From Zooshikella ganghwensis DSM 15267 (GTDB taxonomy: Bacteria; Pseudomonadota; Gammaproteobacteria; Pseudomonadales; Zooshikellaceae), in contig NZ_AUAF01000005.1 of NCBI RefSeq assembly GCF_000428585.1, forward strand, positions 1 to 64,000: a stretch of DNA of 64,000 bases, given 5' to 3'. Below are positions 27,763-37,380 of the stretch, in pieces. The position numbers were made by a program, and so were the translations under genes. The notes under the pieces were generated by a model. The model was not told where the DNA came from. It ran no database searches and saw nothing but the letters and a program-made list of their open reading frames with translations. The stretch's first letter is position 1. Each line of letters begins with the position of its first letter.

Positions 27763-28659
27763 CTAATGCAAAGCGACTAGCTGCCCTAAAGCTAGTCGTG
27801 GCGTCATTGCCGAGACAATCCGAAAATCATGACCTTGTGGACCTTGAGTGGCTTTGAGCTCAACCACCGAGTCAACATAAGCGGGACTAGGAAAGTAACT
27901 TTGTATTTGTATGGGGTAGCGTGGCAGGGGTAAATAGCTCAATGCTGCCGACAGTAACCACACGGCATTGACTGTAGCACGCTGATAACCTAGGCATTTT
28001 GCCATCACATTGGATAAATGCGCTGGATGGAAATCACGAACTAACTGTGAAAACGCCTTCGCCTGAGTAGTATGTAAATACCAACGCCCCACATTATAAC
28101 TGGATTCGACTGATTGTGTGGCCTGGCCCAAAAGCGCTTGCCTTTGCTCAACTACCTCTTTTGGAAAGACTTCTTTACTGCTGCTACTAAATGCCAGCTC
28201 ACACTCCCAGACCAGCTGTTCCAACTGATAACCCAGTATTCTTACCCAGGGAAACTCACTATCTGAAGCGTAATAGTGAATACTAAAGTCAAAGCTATGC
28301 TGTGGGCTTAAGGCTTGGTTAACGCGCACCTGGCAAGACACAATACGTAACCAAACCGCTAACTGACTAGCATGATCACTGAGTAATAACTGCGTATGAA
28401 GCGGAAAACTCATCACTAAGGGAAAAAGTGGGGGCAGTTGGTTTTCAAAGTAACCACTCCACTCTGCTGCACGAAAAGCCTCCACCACATCCAAACCACA
28501 GCAGGTTAAGTACTCCCTTAACTGAGTGGCTGATACTGGCTGGTTGTACCAGCTCATGCCAATAACCGGTCGGGTAGGCTGCTGCCGACTGTGCCAAAGC
28601 TGCAAAGCATAATTCCAGGGGTATATTGAAGTCACGGAAGTGCTTACAGATTTAGTCAT
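27763..28659 (-). CDS. MaoC-like hotdog-fold protein with altered hydratase motif
   Basis: About 298 residues from ATG at 28659, which has GGGGAGAGG upstream. The layout matches double-hotdog MaoC-like proteins: a first half with PLVMSFPLHTQLLL, and a second half with RDFHPAHL followed by GYQRATVNAVWLLSAAL. The latter corresponds to the hydratase-2 motif GDxNPIH...AHGMW. The catalytic Asp and His spacing (D-x4-H) is kept, but the Asn is His and the AHGMW turn reads VNAVW. MaoC proteins hydrate enoyl-CoA in fatty-acid or polyhydroxyalkanoate metabolism; this one may have a different substrate or activity. The family call is by eye. Confidence 0.55.
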   Translation of the reverse strand: MTKSVSTSVTSIYPWNYALQLWHSRQQPTRPVIGMSWYNQPVSATQLREYLTCCGLDVVEAFRAAEWSGYFENQLPPLFPLVMSFPLHTQLLLSDHASQLAVWLRIVSCQVRVNQALSPQHSFDFSIHYYASDSEFPWVRILGYQLEQLVWECELAFSSSSKEVFPKEVVEQRQALLGQATQSVESSYNVGRWYLHTTQAKAFSQLVRDFHPAHLSNVMAKCLGYQRATVNAVWLLSAALSYLPLPRYPIQIQSYFPSPAYVDSVVELKATQGPQGHDFRIVSAMTPRLALGQLVALH

Positions 28660-28941
28660 CGATCTACCTCTCCCCAATACCAACAACCTACATCACCCAA
28701 CGGGTATTGGCCTATCTTCAGGATTAGCAGAAGTCATAAAAAATCGCAAAAAAAATCATCATTTTGTCATTTTTATTATTCTATGGCTGTTTTAGTCACT
28801 TACATTAACGAAGGCTTGATTAATGATCTTAGAGAAATGTACTGACTATACTGTTCTAAGCAAGCCCAAACTTCTGTATAGCGCAATCTTTGCTGCGTGC
28901 TTTTATCTAAAAAAGCAGTCTGAGTAAACCAAAGGGGTTAA

Positions 28942-29268
28942 ATGATGATAAAGGTGATTGTGAGCCGTCAGCTTTCTGAAGGCGTTGAGCCTAACTATGA
29001 AATTCTGTTAAAAGAAGCACTTCAAACCGTTGTTATTGCATCTGGGTTTATTTCTGCTGAGTCGCTGGTTGATGTTAATGATGCAAATCATCGGCTACTC
29101 ATTAGCCACTGGACAGACATCCAATCCTGGCAAAAATGGTTATACAGTGAGGCTCGTAAAAATCTGGTTGGACAAATACGGCCCATGCTTTGTTATGAAG
29201 AAGAAGTTAAGATTTATATACACAGTGAACAGCATTTAGGATTAGTGTCCGTAACACCACACCGCTAA
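28942..29268 (+). CDS. Antibiotic biosynthesis monooxygenase (ABM) domain protein
   Basis: A 108-residue single ABM-type ferredoxin-fold domain: IKVIVSRQLSEG at the start, then ASGFISAESLVDVND and LLISHWTDIQSWQKWL, the usual alternation of strands and the SxW/Wxxxxxxxxx pattern. Members are small cytoplasmic dimers acting as monooxygenases, haem-degrading enzymes or of unknown role. AAGGGG lies before the ATG. It is a single gene, followed by a strong hairpin. The substrate cannot be read. Confidence 0.8.
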   Translation: MMIKVIVSRQLSEGVEPNYEILLKEALQTVVIASGFISAESLVDVNDANHRLLISHWTDIQSWQKWLYSEARKNLVGQIRPMLCYEEEVKIYIHSEQHLGLVSVTPHR

Positions 29269-29287
29269 TGTTCCTTGTGTGGTGTTA
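29252..29287 (+). terminator. Strong hairpin over the ABM gene stop
   Basis: An 11-bp perfect stem, TAACACCACAC (29252-29262) with GTGTGGTGTTA (29277-29287), has a 14-base loop that contains the stop codon. It lies between convergent genes. No T-run follows, so it may act as a 3' stabiliser rather than a classical terminator. Confidence 0.5.
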
Positions 29288-29334
29288 AAGACATCATGAT
29301 GGTCCTAAAGGACAAATTGTTAGCTTGTAAAGTA

Positions 29335-30426
29335 CTAGTCTCGCAAAACCACGACAGTTACTTCTTCCCGGTCATGATAAAGCTGTTTTGTCACTATACG
29401 ATAGTTAAAACCCGCTTCCTGGCAGGCAGCATGAAGTCGATCAAGTGCCGTGGCGACAGCCTGGTAACGCTGTTTCATTGGTAATTTTAAATTAAAAACC
29501 GCATGACGTGTCCACTCGCTGGTTAGCCAGCGAATAATCATATCCGTTACCCGAGCAGGCTTATCGACAATATCACATACCAGCCAATCAACCGGTTTAG
29601 ACGGCTCAAAAGTAAAGCCATCTGCCCGTAGATGCTCTACCAAACCCGACTCCATCAGTGCTGTATCCATTGGACCATTGTCTACTGCTGTAACGCGTAT
29701 ATGACGACTCACGAGTTGCCAAGTCCAACCACCAGGTGCAGCCCCAAGATCAACCGCTTTCATGCCAGGCTGTAGCAATCGCTCTTCGTCTTCTTTTGAG
29801 AGCAAGCTGTGCCAAGCCTCAGCTAACTTTAATGTAGAACGGCTGGGTGCTTGGCTAGGGAACTTCAGCCGTGGAATCCCATTCAACCAACGAGCACCTT
29901 TTCCTACCAAGTTGATACCCACATAACACTGCTGACCATTTAAAAAGAACAAGTGCAAACGGGGTAACGCGGGATTTTCTTGCGCTGATAACACTTTTTT
30001 AGCTTTTAGTGCTTTACGAAGCGGCACGGTTAACTTCTTACAAAAGCGATGTAACTGCTTTCCTTCGTTGGTATCAGGATATTCCAACCATAACTCTCCG
30101 ACCTGAGGCCACCCATCGACCGCATCCAGAATTGGGGTTAAGCGATCCGTTGGTGGCAGGTCATCTAAGAAAGGGCCTGCTGCCAACCACTGCCGAGTAA
30201 ACACTAATGCATTCAAGCTAATTTTGGACTGCAACCAGCACGCATCTTTGCCGTCATCTCCCACACAATGAAATATGACGAACCCTTGCTGTGGTTTTGC
30301 CTGAACGTAGCCAGCAACGCCTAGCGAAGCGGTTACAGTTGAAATTTCTGCAGCACAATCTTTTTCAAAGCCAGCTCGGCAATACAACACCAGATGGGTA
30401 AAAGGTTCAGGTAAATTTAACTTCAT
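29335..30426 (-). CDS. rlmM: 23S rRNA 2'-O-ribose methyltransferase RlmM (C2498)
   Basis: A 363-residue protein, close to the 366 of E. coli RlmM. It has an N-terminal THUMP-like part (LVLYCRAGFEKDCAAEI) and a C-terminal Rossmann methyltransferase with the SAM motif AVDLGAAPGGWTWQL at about residue 225 and the K-D-K-E type catalytic residues (CDIVDKP, FNLKLPMKQR). It methylates the 2'-OH of C2498 in 23S rRNA in the cytoplasm before ribosome assembly. It is a single gene on the minus strand. Confidence 0.95.
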   Translation of the reverse strand: MKLNLPEPFTHLVLYCRAGFEKDCAAEISTVTASLGVAGYVQAKPQQGFVIFHCVGDDGKDACWLQSKISLNALVFTRQWLAAGPFLDDLPPTDRLTPILDAVDGWPQVGELWLEYPDTNEGKQLHRFCKKLTVPLRKALKAKKVLSAQENPALPRLHLFFLNGQQCYVGINLVGKGARWLNGIPRLKFPSQAPSRSTLKLAEAWHSLLSKEDEERLLQPGMKAVDLGAAPGGWTWQLVSRHIRVTAVDNGPMDTALMESGLVEHLRADGFTFEPSKPVDWLVCDIVDKPARVTDMIIRWLTSEWTRHAVFNLKLPMKQRYQAVATALDRLHAACQEAGFNYRIVTKQLYHDREEVTVVVLRD

Positions 30427-30556
30427 AACACCTTACAATTATGGCTTTAACTTTTTATGGTTTAATGACCAGGGGAGCATCACCCTGTAGGTTTGCTTAA
30501 GCCCGCATTATGACAAAATCGCTGATAGCTGTTAACCAATGACGAATAGCTTGTCT

Positions 30557-31207
30557 TTAATAGCGTTCTACTTCATGACAAAAGTGCGCTACCCAACTAG
30601 CAGCTTGTTGCCAATACGCTTCTTTTGAAAAACCACTGCGTTTGCTAGGAACTAAGTCATGATCGGCTTCAGCTAACCAGTGAATCTTTACAGCAGGACT
30701 CAAACTGTAGTCTTGTACATGGTGCTTATTGCCCAAGGAATCACGGGTACCCTGCACAATGCACGTTGGAGTTGTAAGTGTCTGTAAATGCTCAATACGA
30801 GGTTTATCGCGCTTTCCTGCTGCATAAAATGGGTACCCTAAACAGGCTACACCACAAACATTAGCAGGCAAACTGTCATTAGACGCTAGTAGTGTTGCCA
30901 TTCTCCCTCCCATTGATTTGCCCCCCAAGATTACTTTTTGCTGAGCGTGCAACCGTTGCACCATATGCTCCCAACACTCAAGAAGCTTCGGCTGCCTATC
31001 TGGAGGACGTTTTTTACCAGAGATTCGACGCTGGTCCATATAGGGAAATTCAAAACGCATAACATTTACACCAAGAGCGGCTATCGCCTCAGCAAAATAC
31101 GCCATAAATGGGCTATCCATAGGTGCGCCTGCACCATGAGCAAAAACAAAACAAGGCGCGTTTTCCTGTTGAGAATAAGTCCAATACGCGGGTATTTCAG
31201 AAAACAT
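30557..31207 (-). CDS. Alpha/beta-hydrolase (KANL3/Tex30-like)
   Basis: About 216 residues from ATG at 31207 (MFSEIPAYW); a start at 31282 would add 25 residues that do not fit. Motifs seen are FVFAHGAGAPMDSPFM, the nucleophile elbow GGKSMGGR (Ser), an Asp region after CIVQGTRDSLG, and a final DHDLVPSKRSG with the His. This is a complete Ser-Asp-His hydrolase set in the arrangement of the KANL3/Tex30 family, small cytoplasmic serine hydrolases of unknown substrate. It is divergent from the ccoN promoter region. Confidence 0.82.
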   Translation of the reverse strand: MFSEIPAYWTYSQQENAPCFVFAHGAGAPMDSPFMAYFAEAIAALGVNVMRFEFPYMDQRRISGKKRPPDRQPKLLECWEHMVQRLHAQQKVILGGKSMGGRMATLLASNDSLPANVCGVACLGYPFYAAGKRDKPRIEHLQTLTTPTCIVQGTRDSLGNKHHVQDYSLSPAVKIHWLAEADHDLVPSKRSGFSKEAYWQQAASWVAHFCHEVERY

Positions 31208-31377
31208 TATGCACGTCCGATTGTTTAGCAATAGCCTTAGACTTTCATTGCCGTTATTTAAAGCCAAAATTTGGCACACCATTGCAACAGCAACAAAACA
31301 TTTAGTGGAAATATTTTATTCATATTTCTGCGTTTTAAACTGTCAACAGGCGGTAATTATGGCACAATAGTCACGTC

Positions 31378-31391
31378 TTGATTTATGTCAA
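31378..31391. promoter_or_regulatory. Candidate ANR/FNR box upstream of ccoN
   Basis: TTGATTTATGTCAA matches the FNR consensus TTGAT-N4-ATCAA at nine of ten positions. It lies about 560 bases before ccoN. A sigma-70-like pair TTGACA (31441-31446) and TATCCT (31465-31470), with an 18-base spacer, follows and would place the box near -92, a known class-I FNR position. A gene for this regulator lies at 42459. The long leader that results is unusual, so the promoter call is tentative. Confidence 0.5.
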
Positions 31392-31951
31392 TATAATACA
31401 GGTCATTCTTACCAAAAAGTGTCGCAATAGCGTCACCATATTGACATAGAATGTACTCAGCGCGTATCCTCGCGCCTCGCCGGGGGAAGTTTGAAATAAT
31501 TAGCAACAACTAAAACAGTGAACCTAGTCTGACCTATATACTTATTTAGCGAGTCTATTCGCATTGTGACTTATGTTACATCAATAGCCAGAATTAACGC
31601 TGTTAAGAAAAGCTTTGTTAGCTAACGTACGTGTCACCTCTAAGAAATAAAACGGTAACCGTACACAATCTGTTGCCCATTAGATTATCAGCCGACCCTC
31701 TATACACAAAAACAACGGCTAAACTATTAGCAAAGAACAAGCAACATAATATACCTGATGAGCGCTTTGGTAGAGGTACACAAGCTGAACACATGTTTGT
31801 TCAGGTGCCTGCTTTGTAAGTCAACAATTGCCAACTTCTCTTTGAAGTCACACCAACAGCTGACTTCAGCGCATCCTATTGCCTTCACTTCACCAACCTG
31901 CCACAACTTCACCGTATTCATTCCGGAAGTCGCAACTTATGGAACCGTAAC
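31392..31951. other. Long leader or promoter region before ccoN
   Basis: About 560 bases without a convincing gene. It holds the TTGACA/TATCCT pair described with the ANR box and a weak second FNR-like sequence (TTATGTTACATCAA, 31571-31584). The ribosome site before ccoN is weak (TGGAAC). Confidence 0.4.
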
Positions 31952-33379
31952 ATGAGCACAGCAACCAACCACACAGAGTACAACTACAAGGTCGTCCGCC
32001 AGTTTGCCATTATGACGGTCATTTGGGGGATCGTTGGTATGGCCGTGGGTGTATTCATTGCTGCCGAGCTGGTCTTTCCAGACTTATCAGCAGGGATTCC
32101 CTGGTTAAGTTTTGGTCGATTGCGCCCCTTACATACCAATGCCGTCATCTTCGCATTTGGTGGATGCGCCTTGTTCGCGACATCCTATTATGTCGTACAG
32201 CGCACTTGTCAAGCGCCTTTGATTTCTAACGCACTAGCTGCCTTTACCTTTTGGGGCTGGCAACTGGTTATTGTCGCCGCCGCCATTACCTTGCCACTGG
32301 GCATTACCACTTCTAAAGAGTACGCGGAGCTGGAATGGCCCATCGATATCCTTATTACCGTGGTCTGGGTCTGCTATGCAATTGTCTTTTTTGGCACCAT
32401 CATGAAGCGCCGAACCAAACATATTTATGTTGCTAACTGGTTTTATGGTGCATTCATTGTCACGATTGCCCTGCTCCATATTGTGAATAATATGGAAATT
32501 CCTGTGACCCTGTGGAAATCATACTCTGTCTATGCTGGTGCCCAAGATGCCATGATTCAATGGTGGTATGGCCACAACGCGGTAGGCTTTTTCCTGACTG
32601 CAGGCTTCCTGGGCATGATGTATTACTTTGTGCCTAAGCAAGCAGGTCGCCCTGTTTACTCTTATCGCCTATCTATTGTTCACTTCTGGGCATTGATCGC
32701 TATTTACATCTGGGCTGGCCCTCACCACTTACACTACACTGCCCTGCCTGACTGGGCACAAACCCTGGGCATGATCATGTCACTTATCCTGCTAGCACCC
32801 TCTTGGGGCGGCATGATTAACGGCATGATGACACTCTCTGGCGCATGGCATAAGCTGCAGACTGATCCTATTCTTCGCTTTTTAGTGGTCTCGCTTTCCT
32901 TCTACGGCATGTCAACGTTCGAAGGTCCGATGATGTCCATAAAGACGGTTAACGCACTATCCCACTACACCGACTGGACCATTGGGCACGTGCACTCAGG
33001 CGCGCTAGGCTGGGTTGCCATGATTTCAATTGGTGCTGTGTATCACCTTATCCCACGTCTATTTGGTAAGGAAAAAATGTACAGCACAGACCTTATTAAT
33101 GTTCACTTCTGGTTAGCTACGATTGGCACCGTATTGTACATCGCCTCAATGTGGGTTAACGGTATTATGCAAGGCCTCATGTGGCGTGCTGTGCATAAAG
33201 ACGGCACATTGATGTATAGCTTCGTTGAGTCTGTTGAGGCCAGTGAATTTGGTTACATTGTCAGAACAATAGGTGGACTCTTCTTCCTGGCTGGCATGTT
33301 CTTTATGGCTTACAACACCTGGCGCACCGTGAGTGAGTCTGATCCAGAACAAGTTCGTGCTGCAGCACAAATGGCTTAA
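31952..33379 (+). CDS. ccoN: cbb3-type cytochrome c oxidase subunit I
   Basis: A 475-residue inner-membrane protein with about 12 hydrophobic segments. It is the catalytic subunit carrying haem b and the haem b3-CuB site where O2 is reduced. Conserved features are [15 protein letters not shown] (haem ligand His), [18 protein letters not shown], the HH pair in GPHHLHYT, and the C-terminal [11 protein letters not shown] with His ligands. The length equals that of pseudomonad CcoN. It opens the ccoNOQP operon, followed 15 bases later by ccoO. Cbb3 oxidases have very high O2 affinity and serve microaerobic growth. Confidence 0.98.
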   Translation: MSTATNHTEYNYKVVRQFAIMTVIWGIVGMAVGVFIAAELVFPDLSAGIPWLSFGRLRPLHTNAVIFAFGGCALFATSYYVVQRTCQAPLISNALAAFTFWGWQLVIVAAAITLPLGITTSKEYAELEWPIDILITVVWVCYAIVFFGTIMKRRTKHIYVANWFYGAFIVTIALLHIVNNMEIPVTLWKSYSVYAGAQDAMIQWWYGHNAVGFFLTAGFLGMMYYFVPKQAGRPVYSYRLSIVHFWALIAIYIWAGPHHLHYTALPDWAQTLGMIMSLILLAPSWGGMINGMMTLSGAWHKLQTDPILRFLVVSLSFYGMSTFEGPMMSIKTVNALSHYTDWTIGHVHSGALGWVAMISIGAVYHLIPRLFGKEKMYSTDLINVHFWLATIGTVLYIASMWVNGIMQGLMWRAVHKDGTLMYSFVESVEASEFGYIVRTIGGLFFLAGMFFMAYNTWRTVSESDPEQVRAAAQMA

Positions 33380-33394
33380 GGGAGCAGTACACCA

Positions 33395-34102
33395 ATGAAA
33401 AACCATGACATTGTTGAAAAAAATGTTGGCCTGATGGTGATTTTAATCATAGTTGCCATTAGCTTTGGTGGCCTGGTTGAGATCGTTCCACTGTTCTTTG
33501 ATAAGGCTTTGACAGAAAACAAAATGGCCTATGAGCAAAAGCTCACTGATGGTAAACAAGAGGTCGTTCAGCTCGCCGTCAAGCCTTATTCAGCATTGCA
33601 GCTTGAAGGTCGTGATATTTATATTCGTGAAGGCTGCGTAGGCTGTCATTCACAAATGATTCGTCCATTCCGTGCCGAAACAGAGCGTTATGGGCATTAC
33701 TCACTAGGGGCTGAAAGTGTTTATGACCATCCATTCTTATGGGGCTCTAAGCGCACAGGGCCTGACTTGGCTCGGGTCGGTGGCCGCTACTCTGATGAAT
33801 GGCACCGGGCTCATTTAATCAACCCTAGGGATGTTGTTCCTGAGTCCGTTATGCCTGCTTATCCTTTCCTCGCGGAGAACGTGCTAGATGGCAAACACAC
33901 TGCTGCTAAAATGGAAGCGCTGCGTAAAGTGGGGGTTCCCTATGCTGATGATGAAATCAGCTCAGCGGCGGCTAACGTTGCAGGAAAAACAGAGCTTGAT
34001 GCCCTGGTAGCCTATCTTCAGGTCCTGGGCACTTATGTACCAAGGGGCATACGTGGTGTAAAACCCGCTTCAGCACTCCCTACTGAAGAGGTAGCTGAGT
34101 AA
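33395..34102 (+). CDS. ccoO: cbb3-type cytochrome c oxidase subunit II (monohaem)
   Basis: This 235-residue protein has one N-terminal membrane anchor ([17 protein letters not shown]) and a periplasmic cytochrome c domain with the haem motif CVGCH and the following [18 protein letters not shown]. It passes electrons from CcoP to CcoN. It is about 30 residues longer than pseudomonad CcoO (about 203): the extra residues are a short insertion after the membrane anchor and a longer C-terminal tail. Its stop codon overlaps the ccoQ start (TAATG). Confidence 0.97.
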   Translation: MKNHDIVEKNVGLMVILIIVAISFGGLVEIVPLFFDKALTENKMAYEQKLTDGKQEVVQLAVKPYSALQLEGRDIYIREGCVGCHSQMIRPFRAETERYGHYSLGAESVYDHPFLWGSKRTGPDLARVGGRYSDEWHRAHLINPRDVVPESVMPAYPFLAENVLDGKHTAAKMEALRKVGVPYADDEISSAAANVAGKTELDALVAYLQVLGTYVPRGIRGVKPASALPTEEVAE

Positions 34103-34287
34103 TGATAGATATCAATACACTACGCGGTTTGGCAACCGTATTTGCCATGATCGCTTTTTTAGCGGTGTGCTTTTGGGCTTATAGCAGTAAGCGAAAAAAA
34201 CAATTTGATGAAGCCGCCAATTTACCCTTTGCGGATGAATTAGCTAGCCCAAATTCTGCCAACCAGGAGCTAAAACATCATGAGTAA
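34102..34287 (+). CDS. ccoQ: cbb3 oxidase small subunit CcoQ
   Basis: A 61-residue protein with one membrane segment (VFAMIAFLAVCFWAY), then a basic cluster (SSKRKKQ) and an acidic tail, the typical CcoQ/FixQ layout. CcoQ stabilises the oxidase complex. It overlaps ccoO at the start and ccoP by 8 bases at the end. Confidence 0.93.
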   Translation: MIDINTLRGLATVFAMIAFLAVCFWAYSSKRKKQFDEAANLPFADELASPNSANQELKHHE

Positions 34288-35266
34288 TTTCTGGACTGGG
34301 TGGGTTTTTGTGCTCACCCTGACTTGCCTAGGACTAATTGTTTGGTTGTTGTTTGCTACGCGCCGCAGACAGCGCCCCACCCTCACTGAACAAACGATGG
34401 GACACAGCTTTGATGGGATTGAAGAGTATGACAATCCTCTACCTCAGTGGTGGTTTTATTTATTTGTAGCCACTATTGTGTTTGGTGCTGCCTATCTGGT
34501 GCTTTACCCAGGCATTCTTCCTGGCAAGTTCAATGGTATCCTTGGTTTGGTCGCCAAAGAGCAATATCCTGAAGGCTGGTCGTCAACCATGCAGTATAAA
34601 AATGAAGTCAAACGTATTGACGAGCAGTATGGCCCTATATTTGACCAGTACACCAGCACACCTATCCCAGAGCTCGCTCAAAATGAAGCTGCTGTCACTA
34701 TTGGAAGACGTATCTTTGCCAACAACTGTGCGATTTGTCATGGCTCTGCGGCGCAAGGTCGTTTCGGCTTCCCCAACTTAAGTGATAATGACTGGTTGTT
34801 TGGCAGTGACGCAGATGCCATTAAAAAATCTTTGCTTGAAGGTCGGCGTGGGCAAATGCCTGCCTGGGGCCAGTTTATGTCTAATCAGGAAGTGACGAAT
34901 GTTTCACTTTACGTACGCGCCCTAAGCGGAATCGACACTAAAGCAAGTGAGGATCAGCTAGCTAAAGGTAAAGAAAGTTATATAGGTAAGTGCGCTGCAT
35001 GTCATGGTGTTGAGGGTCGTGGCAGCTACCTAAATGCCAACATCAGCAATGATATTGGCGCCCCCAATTTGACAGATGACATTTGGTTGTATGGTAGTGC
35101 CCAGCATCAAGTTGAGTACACCATTCGCAATGGCCGAAATGGAGCCATGCCTGCATGGAAAGATGTACTGGGTGAAAACCGAGTGCACCTAGTAGCCACT
35201 TACGTTTACAGCTTGGGCCAAAAAGCTAAAGAAGCTGAAAGTACTACACCCACACAAGCTAAGTAA
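34280..35266 (+). CDS. ccoP: cbb3-type cytochrome c oxidase subunit III (dihaem)
   Basis: A 328-residue protein with two N-terminal membrane segments (the second WWFYLFVATIVFGAAYLVLYPG) and two cytochrome c domains with motifs CAICH (near 150) and CAACH (near 238). Each has a distal Met region (RGQMPAWG, GAMPAWKD). It takes electrons from soluble cytochrome c in the periplasm and hands them to CcoO. It closes the ccoNOQP operon. Confidence 0.97.
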   Translation: MSNFWTGWVFVLTLTCLGLIVWLLFATRRRQRPTLTEQTMGHSFDGIEEYDNPLPQWWFYLFVATIVFGAAYLVLYPGILPGKFNGILGLVAKEQYPEGWSSTMQYKNEVKRIDEQYGPIFDQYTSTPIPELAQNEAAVTIGRRIFANNCAICHGSAAQGRFGFPNLSDNDWLFGSDADAIKKSLLEGRRGQMPAWGQFMSNQEVTNVSLYVRALSGIDTKASEDQLAKGKESYIGKCAACHGVEGRGSYLNANISNDIGAPNLTDDIWLYGSAQHQVEYTIRNGRNGAMPAWKDVLGENRVHLVATYVYSLGQKAKEAESTTPTQAK

Positions 35267-35281
35267 GAAAGCCTCCTCCTC

Positions 35282-35317
35282 AGCTGTCTGTTCAATTTCT
35301 AAGATTGTCAGACAGCT
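35282..35317 (+). terminator. Hairpin between ccoP and ccoG
   Basis: AGCTGTCTG (35282-35290) pairs perfectly with CAGACAGCT (35309-35317) across an 18-base loop, 15 bases after the ccoP stop. No T-run follows. It may partly separate expression of the structural ccoNOQP genes from the maturation genes. Confidence 0.4.
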
Positions 35318-35383
35318 TGGCCAAATCATAGTGTCTGGTCCAAACCATCCTATATCACGTTGTTTCTTAGCAGGCTCAAGGAT

Positions 35384-36793
35384 ATGTCGCAAGATAATGT
35401 AAAAGACCGTGAAGCACCTGAAATGATCGAGGTGGTTGATCTTTATCAGAAAAAAGACAAGATCTACCCACGTGCGTTCAAAGGTGTTTTTCGAAATTAT
35501 CGCATCATCGGTGGCACGCTATTATTCCTCCTTTACTTTGGTGCGGCCTGGCTAAGCTGGGGAGATCGACAAGCCATTCTGTTTGACTTGCCAGAACGGA
35601 AATTTCATATTCTTGGAATGACCTTTTGGCCACAGGATTTTATGCTGCTGTCGTGGCTGCTTATTATTTGTGCCTTTGGCCTGTTTTTCATCACAGTGTG
35701 GGCTGGTCGGGTTTGGTGTGGATATGCTTGTCCACAAAGTGTTTTTACCTGGGTATTTATGTGGGTTGAGCGAGTCACTGAAGGTGATCGCAATAGGCGC
35801 ATAAAACTTGATAAAGCGCCCTTTACCAGCCAGAAATTTTTGAAAAAGTCTGCCAAGCATATCCTTTGGCTTCTTATTGCCTTAGCGACAGGCTTTACCT
35901 TTGTTGGCTACTTTTCACCCATTCGTGAATTGATCCCTGCTTTTTTTTATGGCGAAGCCAGTGGCTGGGCTTATTTCTGGATTGCCTTTTTTACCCTGGC
36001 AACCTACGGCAATGCAGGCTGGATGCGCGAGCAAGTCTGTATCTATATGTGCCCCTACGCTCGCTTCCAAAGCGTCATGTTCGACAGCAATACGTTGATC
36101 GTTTCCTACAGCCCACAGCGAGGTGAAAAAAGAGGTCCGCGTAAAAAAGGTGCTGATTACCAACAAAAAGGTTTAGGTGACTGTATCGACTGCCAGATGT
36201 GCGTACAAGTCTGTCCTACAGGCATTGATATTCGTGATGGCCTACAGTACGAGTGTATTGGTTGTGCAGCCTGTATTGATGCTTGCGATAACATTATGGA
36301 GCGCATGGATTACCCCAAAGGACTCATTAGCTATACCACCCAAAATACGTTAGCAGGAGAAAAATCAACCCTATTTCGTCCCAGATTAATTGGCTATTTA
36401 GTTGCCTTGCTTGTCATAATTGGCATGTTTAGTTATACCGTTACTGACCGTATACCGGTTGGACTTGAAGTCATCCGCGACCGAAGCACTTTATACAACA
36501 CTACCTCAGATGGTTATATTGAAAATCTATACACTGTCAAAGTGGCCAATATGGACAATCAATCCCATCAATTTGTGTTAAATATTGAGGGTTTAAATAG
36601 TCCAGTTATTGAACCCAAACAAAACATGCTTATTGAAAGTGGTTTAGTTGCAGAGCTCACTATCCGCGTCAAAGTTAAAGCTGATGCGATAGAGCGACCC
36701 AACAGTTCATTTGTTTTTTCTGTTCAGGCAAAGGATGATGAAACAGTCAGAACTACGCAAGAAAGTCGCTTTATCGCTCCCAATTCGCAGTAA
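35384..36793 (+). CDS. ccoG: Cytochrome oxidase accessory iron-sulfur protein CcoG (RdxA/FixG)
   Basis: A 469-residue membrane protein from ATG at 35384; a TTG at 35360 would add 8 poorly fitting residues. It has five or so membrane segments, the motif CGYACPQSVFTWVFMW, and a two-cluster ferredoxin domain (CIDCQMCVQVCPTG and CIGCAACIDAC). An Ig-like periplasmic domain (about 370-469) follows. CcoG is a cupric reductase used in assembling the CuB centre of cbb3 oxidase. It is the first gene of the ccoGHIS cluster. Confidence 0.96.
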   Translation: MSQDNVKDREAPEMIEVVDLYQKKDKIYPRAFKGVFRNYRIIGGTLLFLLYFGAAWLSWGDRQAILFDLPERKFHILGMTFWPQDFMLLSWLLIICAFGLFFITVWAGRVWCGYACPQSVFTWVFMWVERVTEGDRNRRIKLDKAPFTSQKFLKKSAKHILWLLIALATGFTFVGYFSPIRELIPAFFYGEASGWAYFWIAFFTLATYGNAGWMREQVCIYMCPYARFQSVMFDSNTLIVSYSPQRGEKRGPRKKGADYQQKGLGDCIDCQMCVQVCPTGIDIRDGLQYECIGCAACIDACDNIMERMDYPKGLISYTTQNTLAGEKSTLFRPRLIGYLVALLVIIGMFSYTVTDRIPVGLEVIRDRSTLYNTTSDGYIENLYTVKVANMDNQSHQFVLNIEGLNSPVIEPKQNMLIESGLVAELTIRVKVKADAIERPNSSFVFSVQAKDDETVRTTQESRFIAPNSQ

Positions 36794-36804
36794 AGAGTAA
36801 CCCC

Positions 36805-37365
36805 ATGGCACAAAATCAATCGCTCTCTCCTGAAGATAAAAAGCATAGCCGTTTTTGGCTAGGCTTTTTATTGGCTATTCCTCTGCTGGCCATCGTTTTG
36901 GGTAGCTCCTATATTGTTATTGCCGTTAAACATGCGGACTCGCTGGTAGTCGATGACTACTACAAAGAAGGCCTGGCCATCGAAAAAGAGCTTGAACGAG
37001 ATCGCCATGCCCAAGCGCTGGGACTCACCGCAACAGTGAGCTTGGATAACAGCCGGAAACGGGTAAGCGTCACTTTATCCCCTGCCAAGACCAATGCACC
37101 ACGAGCTTTAACCTTAAGCTTCATTTCTCCAACTTTACCGGATGAAGATATTACGCTTCCCGTACAGCTCAACCCGGATAATGAGTATGAAGGCTTTTTA
37201 CCGCATGAGGTAAAAGGTAAGCGCTATATTCATTTGGAAACGCCTAAAGCACTAGATATACAGGAGCAACGAGAAGGCTGGCGTTTAATTGGTAGCAGTT
37301 ATATTGATACCCCCTCGATCACTGTTGCGCTTCAGCCTGCCACTATGAAAACGGCAAGCGATTAA
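36805..37365 (+). CDS. ccoH: cbb3 oxidase assembly protein CcoH (FixH)
   Basis: A 186-residue protein with one N-terminal membrane segment (FWLGFLLAIPLLAIVLGSSYIVIA) and a periplasmic domain containing DDYYKEGLAIEKEL, the FixH signature. It assists oxidase assembly in the inner membrane. It follows ccoG by 11 bases and precedes ccoI by 15. Confidence 0.93.
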   Translation: MAQNQSLSPEDKKHSRFWLGFLLAIPLLAIVLGSSYIVIAVKHADSLVVDDYYKEGLAIEKELERDRHAQALGLTATVSLDNSRKRVSVTLSPAKTNAPRALTLSFISPTLPDEDITLPVQLNPDNEYEGFLPHEVKGKRYIHLETPKALDIQEQREGWRLIGSSYIDTPSITVALQPATMKTASD

Positions 37366-37380
37366 GTTATCAGGTGTAGT

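Noticed and set aside
31631-31955. Short ORFs in the ccoN leader
   Set aside because: No ribosome sites, no recognisable features, and overlapping frames on both strands; more likely leader DNA.
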